A stretch of 64,000 nt of DNA from Lomentospora prolificans (GCA_029532625.1 JARFXM010000003.1:310001-374000); one strand, 5' to 3'. Numbered from the stretch's first letter, positions 13,289 through 26,572 are shown. Program-made: numbers and translations. Notes: generated from the letters alone by a model not told the origin.

Positions 13289-15969
13289 ATGGCCGATAGA
13301 CCAACAGATAGCCTCGACGAGATGTCGGAAAAGAACGATTCCAAGACTCAAGCGTCTGAAAGCGCAGAATTCGTCGCCCCGCTTGACCGGACGCGTTACG
13401 AAACCTTTGCGAGCATCGCTCATCCGTCGCTGCGCAATGCCCGCAGAACGGGTAGCCTGGAGCCGTCCATGATATCGCGGCGGACATCGTGGTCATCCAC
13501 TAGCCAGGGAATCGAGCGCAGATTACGGCGGCCCTTCACCCAGCTCAAAGACCGCGCCAGGAGCCAACTCGTACATCCAGCCATTCCCAGGATGCCGGAA
13601 GATGATGCGGCTCTGCCGCGTGAATCACCCTGTTCGTGCTCAGTCGAGGATATCTTGACTTTCGACAACGCAAAGCAGGATTCAGACTGCGAGTTTCCGC
13701 AGTTCGATAGCCTAGAGCCATACTGTATCACGGAGCACGAGGTGGTTTCTGAAAAGCTTTGGAGAGACGAGGCGACGCGTCTTCACTACTATATCTGTCA
13801 CCCGGATGTTCCTCTACGGTTTGAGAATAGAGAGTATTTTTCTGTGGGAGATGAAGGTGGTTACAGACTTCTCAATGACATAGCGGAAAACATCAACACG
13901 GCCATAGCGCTGTGCGCCTTGGATGTTGAATGCATCAAGGTGCGCCATTGCAAAAATCTCTCGAACCGCACCCGTTTGCGAAAATTGATCCTGCAAGCCC
14001 ATGTTGCCGGCGCAGCGAAACCCGAGGAGGAGGACGAAGACGGCACGATAAGCCCCGAGGAGGCAGAGAAGCGATTACAGGAACAGAACGCCACGTTCGA
14101 CTTAATCAACTACATTTCGGCGGTCGTCGCGAGGTTAATTACACAATCTGGCGGAGGTAGGTTCTACCAATCGGCAGTGGTTGGTGCGCTGGTGACGCGT
14201 ATCGCCAAGATCAAGCTGCTGCTTCTTGATCTCGCTTCGAATGCTCGCGTGGCCGCGCAAAACGGTGAGACTGTTCTCGATATGAGCAGGGACGTGGGTC
14301 CATTGGCGGATACAGTCATAGACGAAGAAGAAGAGTGCGAAGAGGCTATGAGGATGGTCGAGGCGGATGCCAGGGACGGTCTTACGTCCCGGGCGAACGC
14401 TGCGGTGGCGGCCTATTGCGTCCGGCAGAATAAATATCGGTCGGGTGTGACCTCTATCCTGAGGCTGATTATGACCTCGTTACGGTTTCTAGATCGCTCT
14501 GGGCTACCACCGACGGCCTACGAAATTTGCGGGCTAGTATACGAGACTGGATTCCAGGGATTCAAGGTGGGTTATCTGTTTCTATCCGCACGTTCCCGGC
14601 TTCAACACGTCTCTTTACTAACGCTTTTACAAAGACCCTCCTCCACCAGGACAGGGATATGGAGTACGGAGCGACCTCTGACCAAGAAAATATTAACACA
14701 GCCGATTGTGCGTTCCATATACTTCATACTACGGTGCGGCAACTCAAACAACTCCGCCAGGGTGAACGCTCTAAGAGTGCGGAGAAGGAAAGTAAAGTCA
14801 AGACATTTATCGAATGGAAATACCAGCTGCTGGATGCCGATTCGTCCCGTTGTGAGCCGGACAATCGTACGTCGCTATCATCCCTCGAACTCAAGCATAT
14901 GGACGACATCATCACGGTCATGGTGGCGCTCACCACTACAAGCCCAAACCTCATCAACGAGCTTACGAATTTTCGAAGCATCATGCTGCTCAACTATTCT
15001 CCCGACAACGATGGCCTCGTTCGCCCGTACAAAGAGAACAATTTCAAGGCCTTCTTTAGGCTATTCACGGATGAGATGGAGACCTACACGCGATCCGAAG
15101 ATGTGATGCGGCTTTCTGCTGCCTTCGAGGACGGTACGTTTGACCGATGCCGTCTAATCGACCGGGCCGAAGAGGGCGACTCTAAACGAAGACGAAAGAC
15201 GAATGTGGATATCTCGAGGAAATTCCAGAAGCTCACGCGCTGGATAGATGAAGAATGGGTGGTGGACGAGAACTCAGTGATTGTCCCTTGCACCATTTAC
15301 GTGCTGAGTATCGGCTTCATGGCGTTCATTCTTGCTGCCGGCGGTCTAGTGATAGGTTTCATGGTGGGAGATCGCATCCCGGGTGTCGACCCGTTCAACA
15401 TCGCGACGTACACATGGGTCTTGGCCGCCTTCGTCATCCTCGTTTACAAGAGCATCCTCGTCAAGGACTGGAGCTGGAGCGATTTCCTCCATTGCCGCGT
15501 ACGCTGCCGCTCAGTATCGGAGCTAGAGGCGGTCACGGGCATTCGCGACCAGCTCATCATCGCCAAACTTTTGCATGAGGAGAGCGGCGGCGGGATTCTC
15601 TCGACGCGCGGTCCCTACAATTCTATTTTCCGGCAGCAGTGCAAGGATACCGGCTTCTCGATCGATCGGCCAATCAGCACGACTACGATGCTCATGAGCG
15701 GGCTCACGCCTCTAAAGGTGGTTGGGCCTCGCGGCCCCGCTCTCGTTTGCCTCGATGCGCGTCGGGGAACGCAGCTCAGGGTGGTTAACCACGCCGCGGA
15801 GCGCGATGAGTTGTATCTGGTTTGCGAGGACCTAAACAGGCGACAGAAACTGGCGATGGAGCATAGCAGCGAGAGCAAGTGTGCGAGGCTGCCGCTTGTG
15901 ATGTCAAACCAGTTGAAGTGGAAGAAGGTGATGGGTGTTTATGATACTAGGAATGTGGTGTTTGTGTAG
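13289..15969 (+). CDS. Large two-helix membrane protein of unknown function
   Basis: Exons are 13289-14566 and 14635-15969, giving 870 residues. The intron has an ACTAACG branch site 13 bases before the AAAG acceptor and joins in phase 0. I do not recognise a named domain. Residues 1-640 are mixed helical and soluble, with acidic patches near the middle. Two hydrophobic segments lie at about 645-670 and 681-703, followed by a basic-polar C-terminal domain of about 165 residues containing an ELEAVTG..DQLIIAKLLHEE stretch. The C-terminal half reads as a folded domain with no long low-complexity runs. The gene faces away from the AAA ATPase at 11038, so co-regulation is possible but unproven. 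Confidence 0.82.
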
Positions 15970-16737
15970 ATACGGGGTCGGGCATGAATGATTTGCATAT
16001 GATATGATAAATAGAATATTGATCCTTTTAACCCTTTTTGTTCCTCGCTTGCACCAGTTGGGACTACACAAGAGCTGGGGTCCATGCCCAATGCCCAATG
16101 GGACCCTTGAACATTAGGTCCAAGATTAAATGGACAATCCTGGGGCATCCGAGGATGCACACGGGAGCAATTTTGCCGCTGAAACGAATGGTAAGCAGCC
16201 ACAGGGGCAGGTGATTTGGCCGCCTTCTGCACGGTTCAAGATACGTGCCGACTATGAAAGCTGGCAGGATTCGCATGCTGGCGAGAGGCTTTAGGCCAGC
16301 GACACGTCGGTAAGGCGTGGACCAGGAGCCTTCTGGGGGCTCTGGCGCGAGGTGTTAAGCGATAGGACATGGCCCGCCCATTGACGGGATTGGACGAATT
16401 GGGTCTCTTGAATGCAAGGTGCTCAGCCCTGGAGGGTGGCGGGACGATGCGATCCCCGCCGGCGACCCTCCCTAATTTGGAATGGACCTGGTGCCAATGT
16501 GCAGACGGGCAGGGATGTTGAAGAATCCGGGTGCAGCTATGGGGGGCAAGCTCCATCAGCCTTACCGCGCGCGGGAGGGAGATGCTTTGGGAGAGGGTGG
16601 GATGGGATCTGCGAGGAATGGAGGTTGTATTTTCGGCTCCCTCTTGTTTCTTTTCTTTGACGCCAAGTTTTCTAGGTTTTTTTTGTTAGCTTTTGTCATT
16701 TGAGTCGGGTTAGGATGCGATTTGAAGTGTAAGAGCA
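15970..16737. other. Intergenic region upstream of the CbxX-type gene
   Basis: This 768-base stretch lies between two plus-strand genes. It ends in a T-rich leader just before the ATG at 16738. Open frames here (16236-16556 minus, 16412-16660 plus) are short and unrecognised. Confidence 0.45.
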
Positions 16738-19700
16738 ATGGCATCCAAGGACGGGGAAATCAAGAACGACCTGGGGACCGAGCCGACTGTGGCGCCGCGG
16801 GAGGACTCGGCTGTTGTGCTGGAGAGTGATGGCGATCCGGTGGCCAACGAAACTTCGCCTCTGGAGCTAGCGGGACCGAATCCCGTGGAATCGACAACGG
16901 CTGATGGCGATGGGAAGGGTGAAGAGACGGAGGATTTCGTCGTCGTCGAGCAGACGAAGGCTGGGGATGAGGACGGGGATAGGGATGGTGGAGCTCTTCA
17001 GGTAGCGCCGCCGAAATTAGCAGCGCAGAGGGAGGAAGCTGGGGGGCCGCCGGATACGACGAAAGAAGCGGTTGTTGACACTTCTTCGAGTCCCAAAGAG
17101 TCTGAAGAGAGCGAGCCGCGCAAGGATAAGATCGCGGACGACGACATGAGTCAGACTATACCAGGTCCTACAGGTTCGCCCCAAGAGAAGGTCTCGGATA
17201 AGCCAGATGATGGGTCCAGGGGCGGAGAGGCGAATGAAGATGGAGACAAGGCGATTAACGAGGGAGATGGAAAGGAGAAGGACGTCGTATCTGACAGTCA
17301 GACGCCAACAAATGAAGATGAGTGGGAAGAAGTCGAAGATGACGAGACAGCGAAAAAAGATGGCGGGAAGAAGCTCACAGCAAAAGATATGTTGAAGAGG
17401 GCGCGGATGAGAAGAGCGTTAAAGACAGCAATGCCACGACATTCCAAGCGGATAACACCTCCGCAAGAGCCAGTGTCATCGGACCCGGACCCGTCCAAAG
17501 AGAAGGCCAAAGCTGCGGATGGCGACGAGGATGTGAAAGTGGAAGAGAAAGAGGAAGAGGAGGAGGAGGAGGAGAACCGGCAAAACTGGGATAGCACGGT
17601 CATGGCCTCGCACTCCTGGTATATGAAGCTGGTTAGTGATGACTACGAAGAGGGGGTCGAGGAGGAAGAAGAGGAGGAGGAAAAGCACGGAGATGAAGAA
17701 GAGAACAGCTCAGGTTCGGATTCATCCTCTTCGTCTAGCAAGAGCGAAAATGATTACGATGATGAACCGGAACTGGTCGAAGACAACTCGGCGGCACGCG
17801 CCGAATGGCTCCGGCAGAAACCCAATATCTGGAGAAGGAACAGAGGTCTCGACCGCATCATGTGCATGGTGGGCGTGGAGAAGGTCAAGCAGCAGTTCCT
17901 GTCCATGAAGGCTTCCATCGAGGCTTCGCAGAGAAGAGGTGAAAAGCTTCATGGAAGCTCTATAGCTATTGAGGTGACGGGAGGTCCGGGAACAGGTAAG
18001 GCTCTGAACATTTGATTCAAGTGCCCTTACCAGGACCGAATAGCACCTAACCTGACGGACTAGGAAAATACGTCATCAAGGAGCATTTCGGCACGTTTAA
18101 AGACGATTTGTATGACTGGAGCGACGACGACCTCCACGTTGACAAGTCCCACCGGACAACTAGAAACATCCACATCGACGATTACACCGAGGATGAGCTT
18201 CACACATTCCTTAAGAGGTTCTTCAAGAAGCGGGGGCTCGAAGCCGAGGGCGGCGTCGGCGGCTTTTACACCGAGATTCTCGCCAGGAAAGTCGCGATAG
18301 GCCGGGGCATCGAGGGCTTCCGGAATTTCTGGGCCATCCGAGATGCGTTTACGGAGGCGTGTGATCGTCAGGCCGATAGGCTTTATGCGGAGCGTCTAGA
18401 ATGGGAGAAGAACGGAAGCCAGGGCGATCCCCCGGACGATAGGTTCGTCACCAAGGAAGACTTGATGGGGAAACCTCCGCCCGATCTCAGAGAGACGAGT
18501 GAAGCGTACAAAGAACTCCAAAAAATGGTAGGAATGGAGCATATCAAAGCGGCAGTCGAGGAGCTCATGGACCGAGCAAGAGTCAATTACAGACTCCAGA
18601 TGAAAGGCAAGAAGCTTATCCGGACGCACCTCAATCGCGTTATCCTCGGGCCGCCCGGCACAGGCAAGACGACGGTTGCGCACCTCTACGGCCGTATCCT
18701 GTGCGACCTCAACCTCGTTTCCAAGGGTGAGGTCGTGGCGAAGGACCCCAGTGACTTCATGTCCAAGTGGATTGGCGGTCCGCAGGACAACACCAAGACA
18801 ATCCTCGATGAAACCAAGGGCAAGGTGCTTATTATTGACGACGCGCATACCCTCTGCCCGACGGACGACTCGGCCAACTCGTCATTCAGGGGGGACCAGT
18901 ACCGGTTTGAGATTCTCGACACCATTGTTGCCAAGACGTCGACCAAGCCGGGGCAAGATCGTGCCATAATCATGATTGGATATTCGGATCAAATGCACGC
19001 TCTCTTTGCTAAGGCGAACCCTGGTTTGCGCAGTAGATTCCCGCTTGAAGATGCTTTTGAGCTGAAGGATTACAGCCTGCCGCATTTGATAAGTATATTT
19101 GACAAATCCCTCATAGATCTAGAGACGGAGGTGACGCCGGCAGCGCGCGATGTTGCCTCGCAAATGCTCGGCCGGGCAAGGGATAGGCCGAATTTTGGCA
19201 ACGCACGAGACGTGGAGAATTTGGTGAACCGGGCGAGGGCTGCATACAGGGAGCGCATACAAGCGGAACGGGCCAAGAAACATGCGAAGAAGGCAGAGGT
19301 AGAAGTCAAGGTCACTGTTCAGTTAGACGGAGAGCCGGTGAAGCCGGTCAGTTCTGGGCTGCCAAACGGGGTAGCAGCCGAGCTTGCCGACCCTGCCGCC
19401 TTAGAGGCTCCCAAAGACGATGCCATCGAGGTCGAGAAGGAGAATACGGCTGGGACTCCAGCGGATGATGCCGTCCAGACTTCCAAGGAGGATACTACTG
19501 AGGTTCCTAAAGCGGAACCTACAGAGGCCACGAAAGAGCCCGAGTTTGACCGGTTCGAACTCGAAGACCGCGTCGTGTTAGAACCCGATGACTTTGATCC
19601 AAACTGGAGGCGTGCTGACGGAGCCGGATCGAGCTGCGAGGATCTCTTCAAGGAATTCGTCGGCTTCGACAAGGTGGTTCAACAATTCAGAGGCTACCAG

Positions 19701-20480
19701 CAAATCGCATCGGGTATGCGCCTCCACGGCCGCGACCCTCGCCCTTATGTCCCATTCACGTTCATCTTCAAGGGCCCACCCGGAACAGGCAAAACCTCGA
19801 CGGCGCGCCTGATCGGCCAAATATTCTACGACATGGGATTCCTCGCCAGCAACGAAGTAGTCGAGTGCTCAGCCACAGACCTCATCGGCCAATTCAAGGG
19901 CCACACGGGGCCCAAAGTGCAAGGCCTCATGGAGAAGGGCCTGGGCAAGATCCTCTTCATCGACGAAGCCTACCGCCTCGGCGGCGACAGCTCCTTCAAC
20001 GAAGAAGCCGTCGGCGAGCTGGTTGACTGCCTGACCAAGCAGCGCTACATGCAGAAGATGGTCGTCATCCTCGCCGGCTACAGCGAGGACATGGACATGC
20101 TCATGAAGTCCAACCGCGGCCTGCGCGGCCGCTTCTCCACCGAGGTCGTCTTCCCGCAGCTCACGCCGGCGCAGTGCCTGCTCTTCCTGGGCCAGCTCTT
20201 GGCCAAGATGGATATTGCGATTCGGGACAGGACTGCGCCTAGCCCTGAGGAGAAGGCAAAGGTGCAGCGGCTGTTGGCGAAGCTGAGCGCTACGAGGGAT
20301 TGGTCGAATGGGCGGGACATTGAGACGCTGTCGAGGAAGATTGTGGGTGAGGTGTATATGTCTGAGGGTAGAAAGGGGAGGAAGTCGACGAGGTTGCAGG
20401 TTTCTACGAGGGAGATGATTGTGTTTTTGCAGGATATGTTGAGGGCGAGGTTGGCGGGCGAGTTGCAAGATCGCGAGTGA
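16738..20480 (+). CDS. CbxX/SpoVK-type multi-AAA ATPase with a gutted first module
   Basis: Exons are 16738-17995 and 18064-20480, giving 1224 residues. Residues 1-355 are acidic and disordered, with long Glu runs. Three CbxX/CfqX-like AAA modules follow. Module 1 starts with GGPGTGK near 415, whose codons are split by the intron, but the Thr after Lys is Tyr and about 110 residues normally containing Walker B and sensor 1 are missing; the frame passes almost directly to the lid (DDYTEDELHTFL, GRGIEGF). Module 2 has Walker A GPPGTGKTT near 615 and Walker B VLIIDDAH, with Asp in place of the usual Glu. Module 3 has GPPGTGKTS near 989 and ILFIDEAYRL near 1049 and looks fully active. Such strings of modules occur in fungal proteins, sometimes fused to NFX1-type helicases. 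The substrate is unknown. Confidence 0.85.
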
Positions 20481-20920
20481 GGTAGGTGTAAAGAGGATAG
20501 AGCGAGTACTGTATGTATTATAATATATTGCTATATTGCTTTGGGACTTTTGGGTTTACGCATCATCATAGTTTGCCGAATATATCCCTCGATTTGGTTT
20601 CATGCGAATCATCCAAAACCTTTTGTCCAGTTCTACTACTGTATACAGCCCGAGCTCATCATGGCAACAGTGTTCGAGGTTCTCAAGATTGTTGATGATG
20701 GACGCAAAGCTTCTGTGTGCTTACATAATCTCAAAATTCTGCTTCATCTCGACTTTCATCTTGGAGCTTCAATTCAATCTCATCCCAAGATTCGACTCTC
20801 ATCATCAAATCATCTACATGATGGAATTATAAAATTCAATCTCTTAATTTCCCTCAATTCAAACCCAATCTACACCCCGCTTCTCACATTTATAGTCTCG
20901 GCACCATATCAGCCGGAGCC
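20481..20920. promoter_or_regulatory. Upstream region of the CYC2-like gene
   Basis: This 440-base A/T-rich stretch separates two plus-strand genes and must hold the 3' end of the CbxX gene and the promoter of the CYC2-like gene. Nothing else is visible. Confidence 0.4.
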
Positions 20921-22216
20921 ATGAAGCAGCTTCGGCTTCTCGCCCAAACGAGGGCGACTCTATCACGGCGTCTACCCACGCCGAATGGACCCCGGACACA
21001 CAGCTCGCATCTACCATCGCCGTCCTCATATCTCTCCACACTCCGAGTCTCAACCTTCTCCGCCAACGGCTGCTCCGCCTCACCCCGGTCCTACAGCACC
21101 TCACCCTCATCCCAACCCAAATCCCGCTTCCCCAAGCTTCTACTCGTCCTGGCGGCCTCCGTCTCCGGTCTAACATGGTACCTCCTCCAACCCGCAACGA
21201 CCAAGAAAAAGACCCTGAACACGACCAATTTCGTCCCCTACACCGTAATCTCCAAGACGGCTCTGTCCCCAAACTCCTTCATCATCACCGTCAAGCCGCA
21301 ATCACCCCCCTCATCCCTCCCCTACCTCAATCCCGACGGCTCCTGGTGGGATTTCCAGTGGTCCGTCCAGGTGAAGCAGCCACAGATCCAGATCCAGAGG
21401 GAATACACGCCCCTCCCTCCCCCGCCCGGACAGCCGGACGACGGCCTCCTCAGGTTCTTCGTCCGGAGGATCCCGAGGGGCGAGGTGTCGAATTATCTAG
21501 GCAAGATGGAGACCGGGGACACGGTTGAGTTGAGGCTTGGGGAGAGGGGTTACTCGTTTGGGCATGTTGATGCTGGCCAGCCCGAGGACGTGGTTTGTGT
21601 GGCGGGCGGTACGGGCATTGCGACGGCGATGCAGATTGCGCATTCCGTGCTCGACAAACCCGCGCGGGTTCACCCAGACACAAAAGTTCGCATCCTGTGG
21701 GCCGTGAGATCAAGATCGGATCTTCAAAGCGTTCGAAACCCAGCGCGACTGGCGAATTTGGAGACCGACTTAGATGGAGCTACAGACGTCGCAAAAAGGC
21801 TCCTCGACATGAGGAGACAATACGGCGACAAACTCTCCATCAAAGTCGCCATCGACGACGAAGGCACAGCCATTACCGAAACAGAACTCAAGGACGCCCT
21901 GGGAATCTCGTCGCGCGCGTGGGGCAAGCGAGGAGCGCCCCAGCCACTCTATCCCTGCGCGCTGCCGGCCCCTATCGCCGCCGCGTGCGACCCGGAGCCG
22001 AATCACCCGGCGAATACGGTTCGGCCCTCCGCGCCGGCCGTGAACCTGCATAGACCCGTTTTCGTATGTGGGCCGGAAGGATTCGTTGACAGGTTTGCGG
22101 GCGAAGTAGTCCGTCACCCAAACGGTGCGCTCTTTAGGAGGGGCGGTGTGCTTGGCGAGCTCAACGCAAAGTTTGGCCATGTCAAGCAGCCGTGGCTGGT
22201 TCTCGGGTTCCCCTAA
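20921..22216 (+). CDS. CYC2: Cyc2-like mitochondrial flavoprotein
   Basis: A single exon encodes 431 residues. The first 65 residues are rich in Arg, Ser and Leu with almost no acids, as in a mitochondrial presequence, and a membrane helix follows at about 71-90. The rest is a ferredoxin-reductase fold: RxYTPL at about 159-164 (flavin binding), a GGTGIATAMQIA NAD(P)-binding loop near 228, and CGPEGF near 382. This is the arrangement of Cyc2, the inner-membrane FAD protein facing the intermembrane space that helps reduce haem for cytochrome c maturation. NADH-cytochrome b5 reductase relatives are the main alternative; the long presequence plus anchor and the Pro-rich insert after the first strands favour Cyc2. 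Confidence 0.85.
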   Translation: MKQLRLLAQTRATLSRRLPTPNGPRTHSSHLPSPSSYLSTLRVSTFSANGCSASPRSYSTSPSSQPKSRFPKLLLVLAASVSGLTWYLLQPATTKKKTLNTTNFVPYTVISKTALSPNSFIITVKPQSPPSSLPYLNPDGSWWDFQWSVQVKQPQIQIQREYTPLPPPPGQPDDGLLRFFVRRIPRGEVSNYLGKMETGDTVELRLGERGYSFGHVDAGQPEDVVCVAGGTGIATAMQIAHSVLDKPARVHPDTKVRILWAVRSRSDLQSVRNPARLANLETDLDGATDVAKRLLDMRRQYGDKLSIKVAIDDEGTAITETELKDALGISSRAWGKRGAPQPLYPCALPAPIAAACDPEPNHPANTVRPSAPAVNLHRPVFVCGPEGFVDRFAGEVVRHPNGALFRRGGVLGELNAKFGHVKQPWLVLGFP

Positions 22217-22514
22217 ACCGCTCTGTCCCTGGGCCGCTAGGTCAAAGGAGGTGTGATGATGACGTGTATAATAAAATAGGCTTAGATATTCATAGAATTG
22301 CAATAACATGTAATGTATTTGTATTACCACCAGCCGTTTTCCATCAAAAACGTCTAACATCTTCAATAGGTAGCCTGATTCACAGTGACCAGAAGACTCT
22401 TAAGAGCGTACAAGGGTGGAAGAAAAGTAAAACAGAGTCTATTGAAACACGCATATCCCAAACGCCATCATAATACAAGAAGAGTCGAAATCATATCTGC
22501 CGTCATCAGAGCCC

Positions 22515-25500
22515 TTACCGGCTCTGCACCTTCCTATATGAAGGCGGCTTCATGGTCCGGCTGATGACCTTGACAGCGTAAGGCGGTACCAAGGAGATAG
22601 AACCGATAGCGAGGACTCTCCACAAGAAGCCCCTACAACCAAGAGGTTAGCACAAGTTCCGTCAGTGAAAGTCGAGATGGATCGAAACTTACCAAGTGAT
22701 GATGAACCCCAGGTCGAAATAATCACCCAAGAATGGGATCGATCCCGCATACATCAAGAACGTGCCTACGATGGAAAGGATCATGACCGGATGCCAGGTA
22801 GTAATCTCGATTGCCACCATAAGAAGCTCGTTCAACACGAGCACCGTGTAGCTCACAGCCCGCATGCGATCGCCATCCACCGAAGTCAAAATCTGCGAGA
22901 GACCTTGGATGATGCCGCCCTGGTAGATGGAGACAAAGACCCAGACGAAGAAGGTACGGTACGAGAGGGATCGGCCAGAAGTGAGCTCTTTGTAGAGCTC
23001 TGGATAGAGGTTGGCGAGATTCTCATCGACGTCCTTGTCGAGGACTAGAGAGAGGACCGGGGCGGCGGTATAGATTGTCGCGTAACCGACGAGGAGCCAG
23101 TCCTGATGTACGTTAGAATAGTACGCCTGAGAGACAATGGGAAAGGGGGGTAGCTCACCTTGTATAAACCCTCGGGTTCAAAGTTCATGGCAATGCTGAA
23201 CATCGTCTGGCACACCGCAATGATGAGACCACGGTGGATAACAAACTGCGCAAGTTTCGCACTCCGCTTATAACTATTCCGACCGTGCCATACAAGCAAT
23301 TTGGTCAAATGGCAAAACTGCTCGATAGAGAAATCGGCAGCGAGTGAGGCTTGCCGACCTTCCTTGCCCACAATACCAACACCAACGTCTGCAGCCTGGA
23401 TCATGGAAACATCGTTGCCACCGTCACCGATACAGCAGACACGCTTCTTTGTATATTCCTTGATGAGCTTGGCAATCTCGGCCTTCTGCGTTGGCGAGCA
23501 ACGACACGCCACGACAGTCGGAAGAAGGACGGCGACGGAGACAAATTCGATACGGAAGTGCGTGAGATACAACGCAAGACTCTCGCCGTCAATGAGAAGG
23601 CACGAATCGGGCTTACTGCGTAGGAAGTCGAGGTGCTCCTGTGCGCCGTCCTTGCGGTTTAGCTTGGCAACGGTGTAAATGTACTGGCCTCTAGCTACGA
23701 GCTTGGAGCTAACGGCGACGCAGCGTGCGGTCTCCACCTTATCGCCAGTTAACATCCAAATCTTGATACCCGCATTCCGGAGAAGCTCGAGCGAAGGTTT
23801 AACGTCACGTTGAAGCTTATCTTCGACGCCAGTAACGCCGAGGAGCTCGAGGTTCCGTTCTAGATGTTGGGAAACGGCCCTTTGCATGCCGGCATCACGG
23901 CCCGAGATGAGCAGAGACGCTTCTTGGTAAGCTGAGGAAAACTCCTGATACTGCTGATATGAGAGACGCTTCCGGCCGACGACAAGGGTTCGAAGGCCCT
24001 CACGAGCCATGTTCGCGGTTTCTTCGTCAAGCCAGTCATTGGCTGCAACGATGGACCCCATAACGGTATCAGCACCCTTTTGGTAGAACCATATCTCCCC
24101 GCTCGACAAATCCGGGGCCTTATTGGATGCATGCTCGTAGAACTGGACAATGATACCCATCCGCTTGCCTTCAGAGGTGAACGGAAAGATGTCCAGGATC
24201 TTGACCTGCACAACTCGTCTGCCCTTGGTCGACTCGAGAATCATGCCCTTCCTATCACGGTGCGCTAGCTTCAGGCCTACAGATTCGGTCCACCGGACGA
24301 TAGCAATCTCGTCGGGAGACGAGGCCTGGTAAGAAGTAACCATCTGTCCATTCTCCTCTTCTACCGTGGGTGTGACGTTGTGGCAAAGCGCGAGGGCAAG
24401 AACAACATCTCGAACACGAGATCCAATCTCCCTCCGAGTTCGCGTAGCACCTCCTACATTGCCTGATGCCTGGTAGGAGGCGGAAGGCGTGATAAGAATA
24501 GTTTTCGACGCCGGATCGAGCGTGGGTTGAACATGGAAGCCTTGTGAAACATAAGAGATAACCTCGTCCATGGCATCATTGGCGTAAGAAACGGTACCGA
24601 CATGGATCTTTTTCATTTCCATCTCGTTCTGAGTTAGCGTACCTGTCTTGTCACTAAGCAGATACTCAATCCGGCCAAGGTCCTCAGGGATGGTGCTCGT
24701 TCGCACAACAGCGCCAGGAATGCCCGAATCCCGCTGGATGAACCACGAGTACGCGCTCTTTCCAAGATCAAGGTTGACTCGCAAGCTGATGGGAACAATA
24801 GTAGAGAATAGAACAAGGAAGCGCATAATCTTGATGTACCATCTGTTACCTTCAGTGTTGTTAAAGCCTTCAAGTGCGACTAAGATGATAGATAAGGCAA
24901 GGGTCAGGGCGCAGAGAATCTTGGTAAGGGAGTTGATTTCATACTCCAAGAGACCAGTCTTGGAACGTGAGGGCGCGGTGGAGAGAGCCGAGCGAGTCTG
25001 AGGTCCGGTATACATGATAACGGCAAGAGTCGTTCCTTGAGAGGCGATGACGGTATTAGCCCAGGCGGTGTTGTCCAGGGATAGAGGAGCGGAGGTCGTG
25101 TGATCGTTGCTTTCGCTTTGAAGCTTCGCGTGGCTATCTTGGGCCTCTTCTCTGCTTCCCATCAATTCCACTGTCCCCAAGAATTCATTGACCTTCTTAT
25201 CTGGCTTGCCGCCCGTTACTCGCAGACGAACGAACTCCTCAGTAGCGAGGTTCTGGGTCAATGGAGATGCTAGACGTAGTTTCCAGTCCGTTTCGCCGTC
25301 AAGCTGATCTGTCCGGATAAAGGTCTCTCCCGCGGAGCCCTCATTTGCGTCTTCGGGGGTAGAAGTGGGGCCTTCTCCAGTGTTGTGATCGTTCGAGCCG
25401 GTATCCACCAGAAGTGGCTCTGGTTCCCCGGGCTCTTCCTCCTCGGCAGCCGTGGCACTTTCGACTGTGTAGCATTTCAAAATGACTACATCGGCAGGTA

Positions 25501-26572
25501 CCCTGTCTCCCTTGCCGAGCTTCAGCACGTCGCCAACCTTGAGATCTCGAGACTTTTTGCTGATTTCCAAAACACTTGACGATGGATGGGCAGCCGAACC
25601 AGAGCCTTCGATATCCTCCTCTTCTTCCTGGATATCGGACAATCGGTCTCTAGGAGACAGCGGCCGCTTTCCCCGTTTCCTGAGCACCTCAGATCTGAGC
25701 CGCTTCCTATTCCGAACACTACCACCAGCCGACTCCCTGGGGTATCCAAAGTGGAGAACAATATATGCTTCGGCATTTGCCTCATTATCTCTCCGTCTCC
25801 TAGCAATATCGTCCCAGGCCTCCTTGCCCATAGTTATCACAAGGACAAAGGCCAACGGTGCGATGTAGGTAGAAAGATAGCCGATTCGCAGGGCGGGTAT
25901 CGCTTGCGACAACGCGACGAGTAAAAAGTACATGTTGAAGAAGAAGGAGAATTCATTGTAAAGTGTTATCGGGAGAAAGGTAAGGGCGGTATATTTGGCG
26001 TTGGAGACGATATTTGGGGGGAACTTCGTCGTCTGTGTCGATCCTACAGTAACATGCCGGGAGGCGGAGGGGTCATCTTCATCTTGGCTATCCTCGGCCT
26101 CCTCAGCGCGGTTGGATGAAGACGACATAAAGCTCGGTATCCGTATCGCCGACCCTAAACCTTTCAGGCGATCTTGGGTAAACGACCGGCGGGACCGGGG
26201 CGACGAACGGTCCGCTAATAACGGGGCATCATCACCAGATCCTTCGGAATATCTACGTCCGGAGCTGCCAGCGTCACCGAGGAGCGATTCGCCGTGCTCC
26301 CCGGCTCCATCTCGATTTTCCCCGAGCTCTCCATACCGCGTCGACCCCCTCCTTCCCGGCCTCCGTAAACCGCTCATACGGAGATTTCGCAACGCGATAC
26401 CCGGCGTCTTTTTCTCAGGAGTTGAGCTCTCGGGCCTTAACAGGCCAGGGCTTCGTTGGGTCGACGATGTCGTGGGATCGAGCTCCTGGAGATCGAGGTC
26501 GAGGTCGGAGTCGGAATCATCCGCAGGGGAGTCCGGCGGCTTCGGCGGTGCGTAACCGGCGGAATGAGGCAT
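22515..26572 (-). CDS. NEO1: P4-ATPase phospholipid flippase Neo1
   Basis: Exons are 26572-23159, 23102-22693 and 22632-22515, giving 1313 residues. Neo1 is the P4-ATPase of Golgi and endosomes that moves phosphatidylserine and phosphatidylethanolamine to the cytosolic leaflet without a Cdc50 partner. The phosphorylation motif DKTGTLT is near 641, TGDKVETA near 941 and GDGGNDVSMI near 1047. The segment KFPPNIVSNAKYT..TFLP before the first helices is characteristic of the Neo1/ATP9 branch. The N-terminal 180 residues are disordered, longer than in yeast. The frame is open upstream of 26572 but lacks an ATG; the chosen ATG begins MPHSAGYAPPKPP. The last two exons supply the final membrane helices. 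The 298 bases to the CYC2-like stop hold both 3' ends. Confidence 0.95.
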
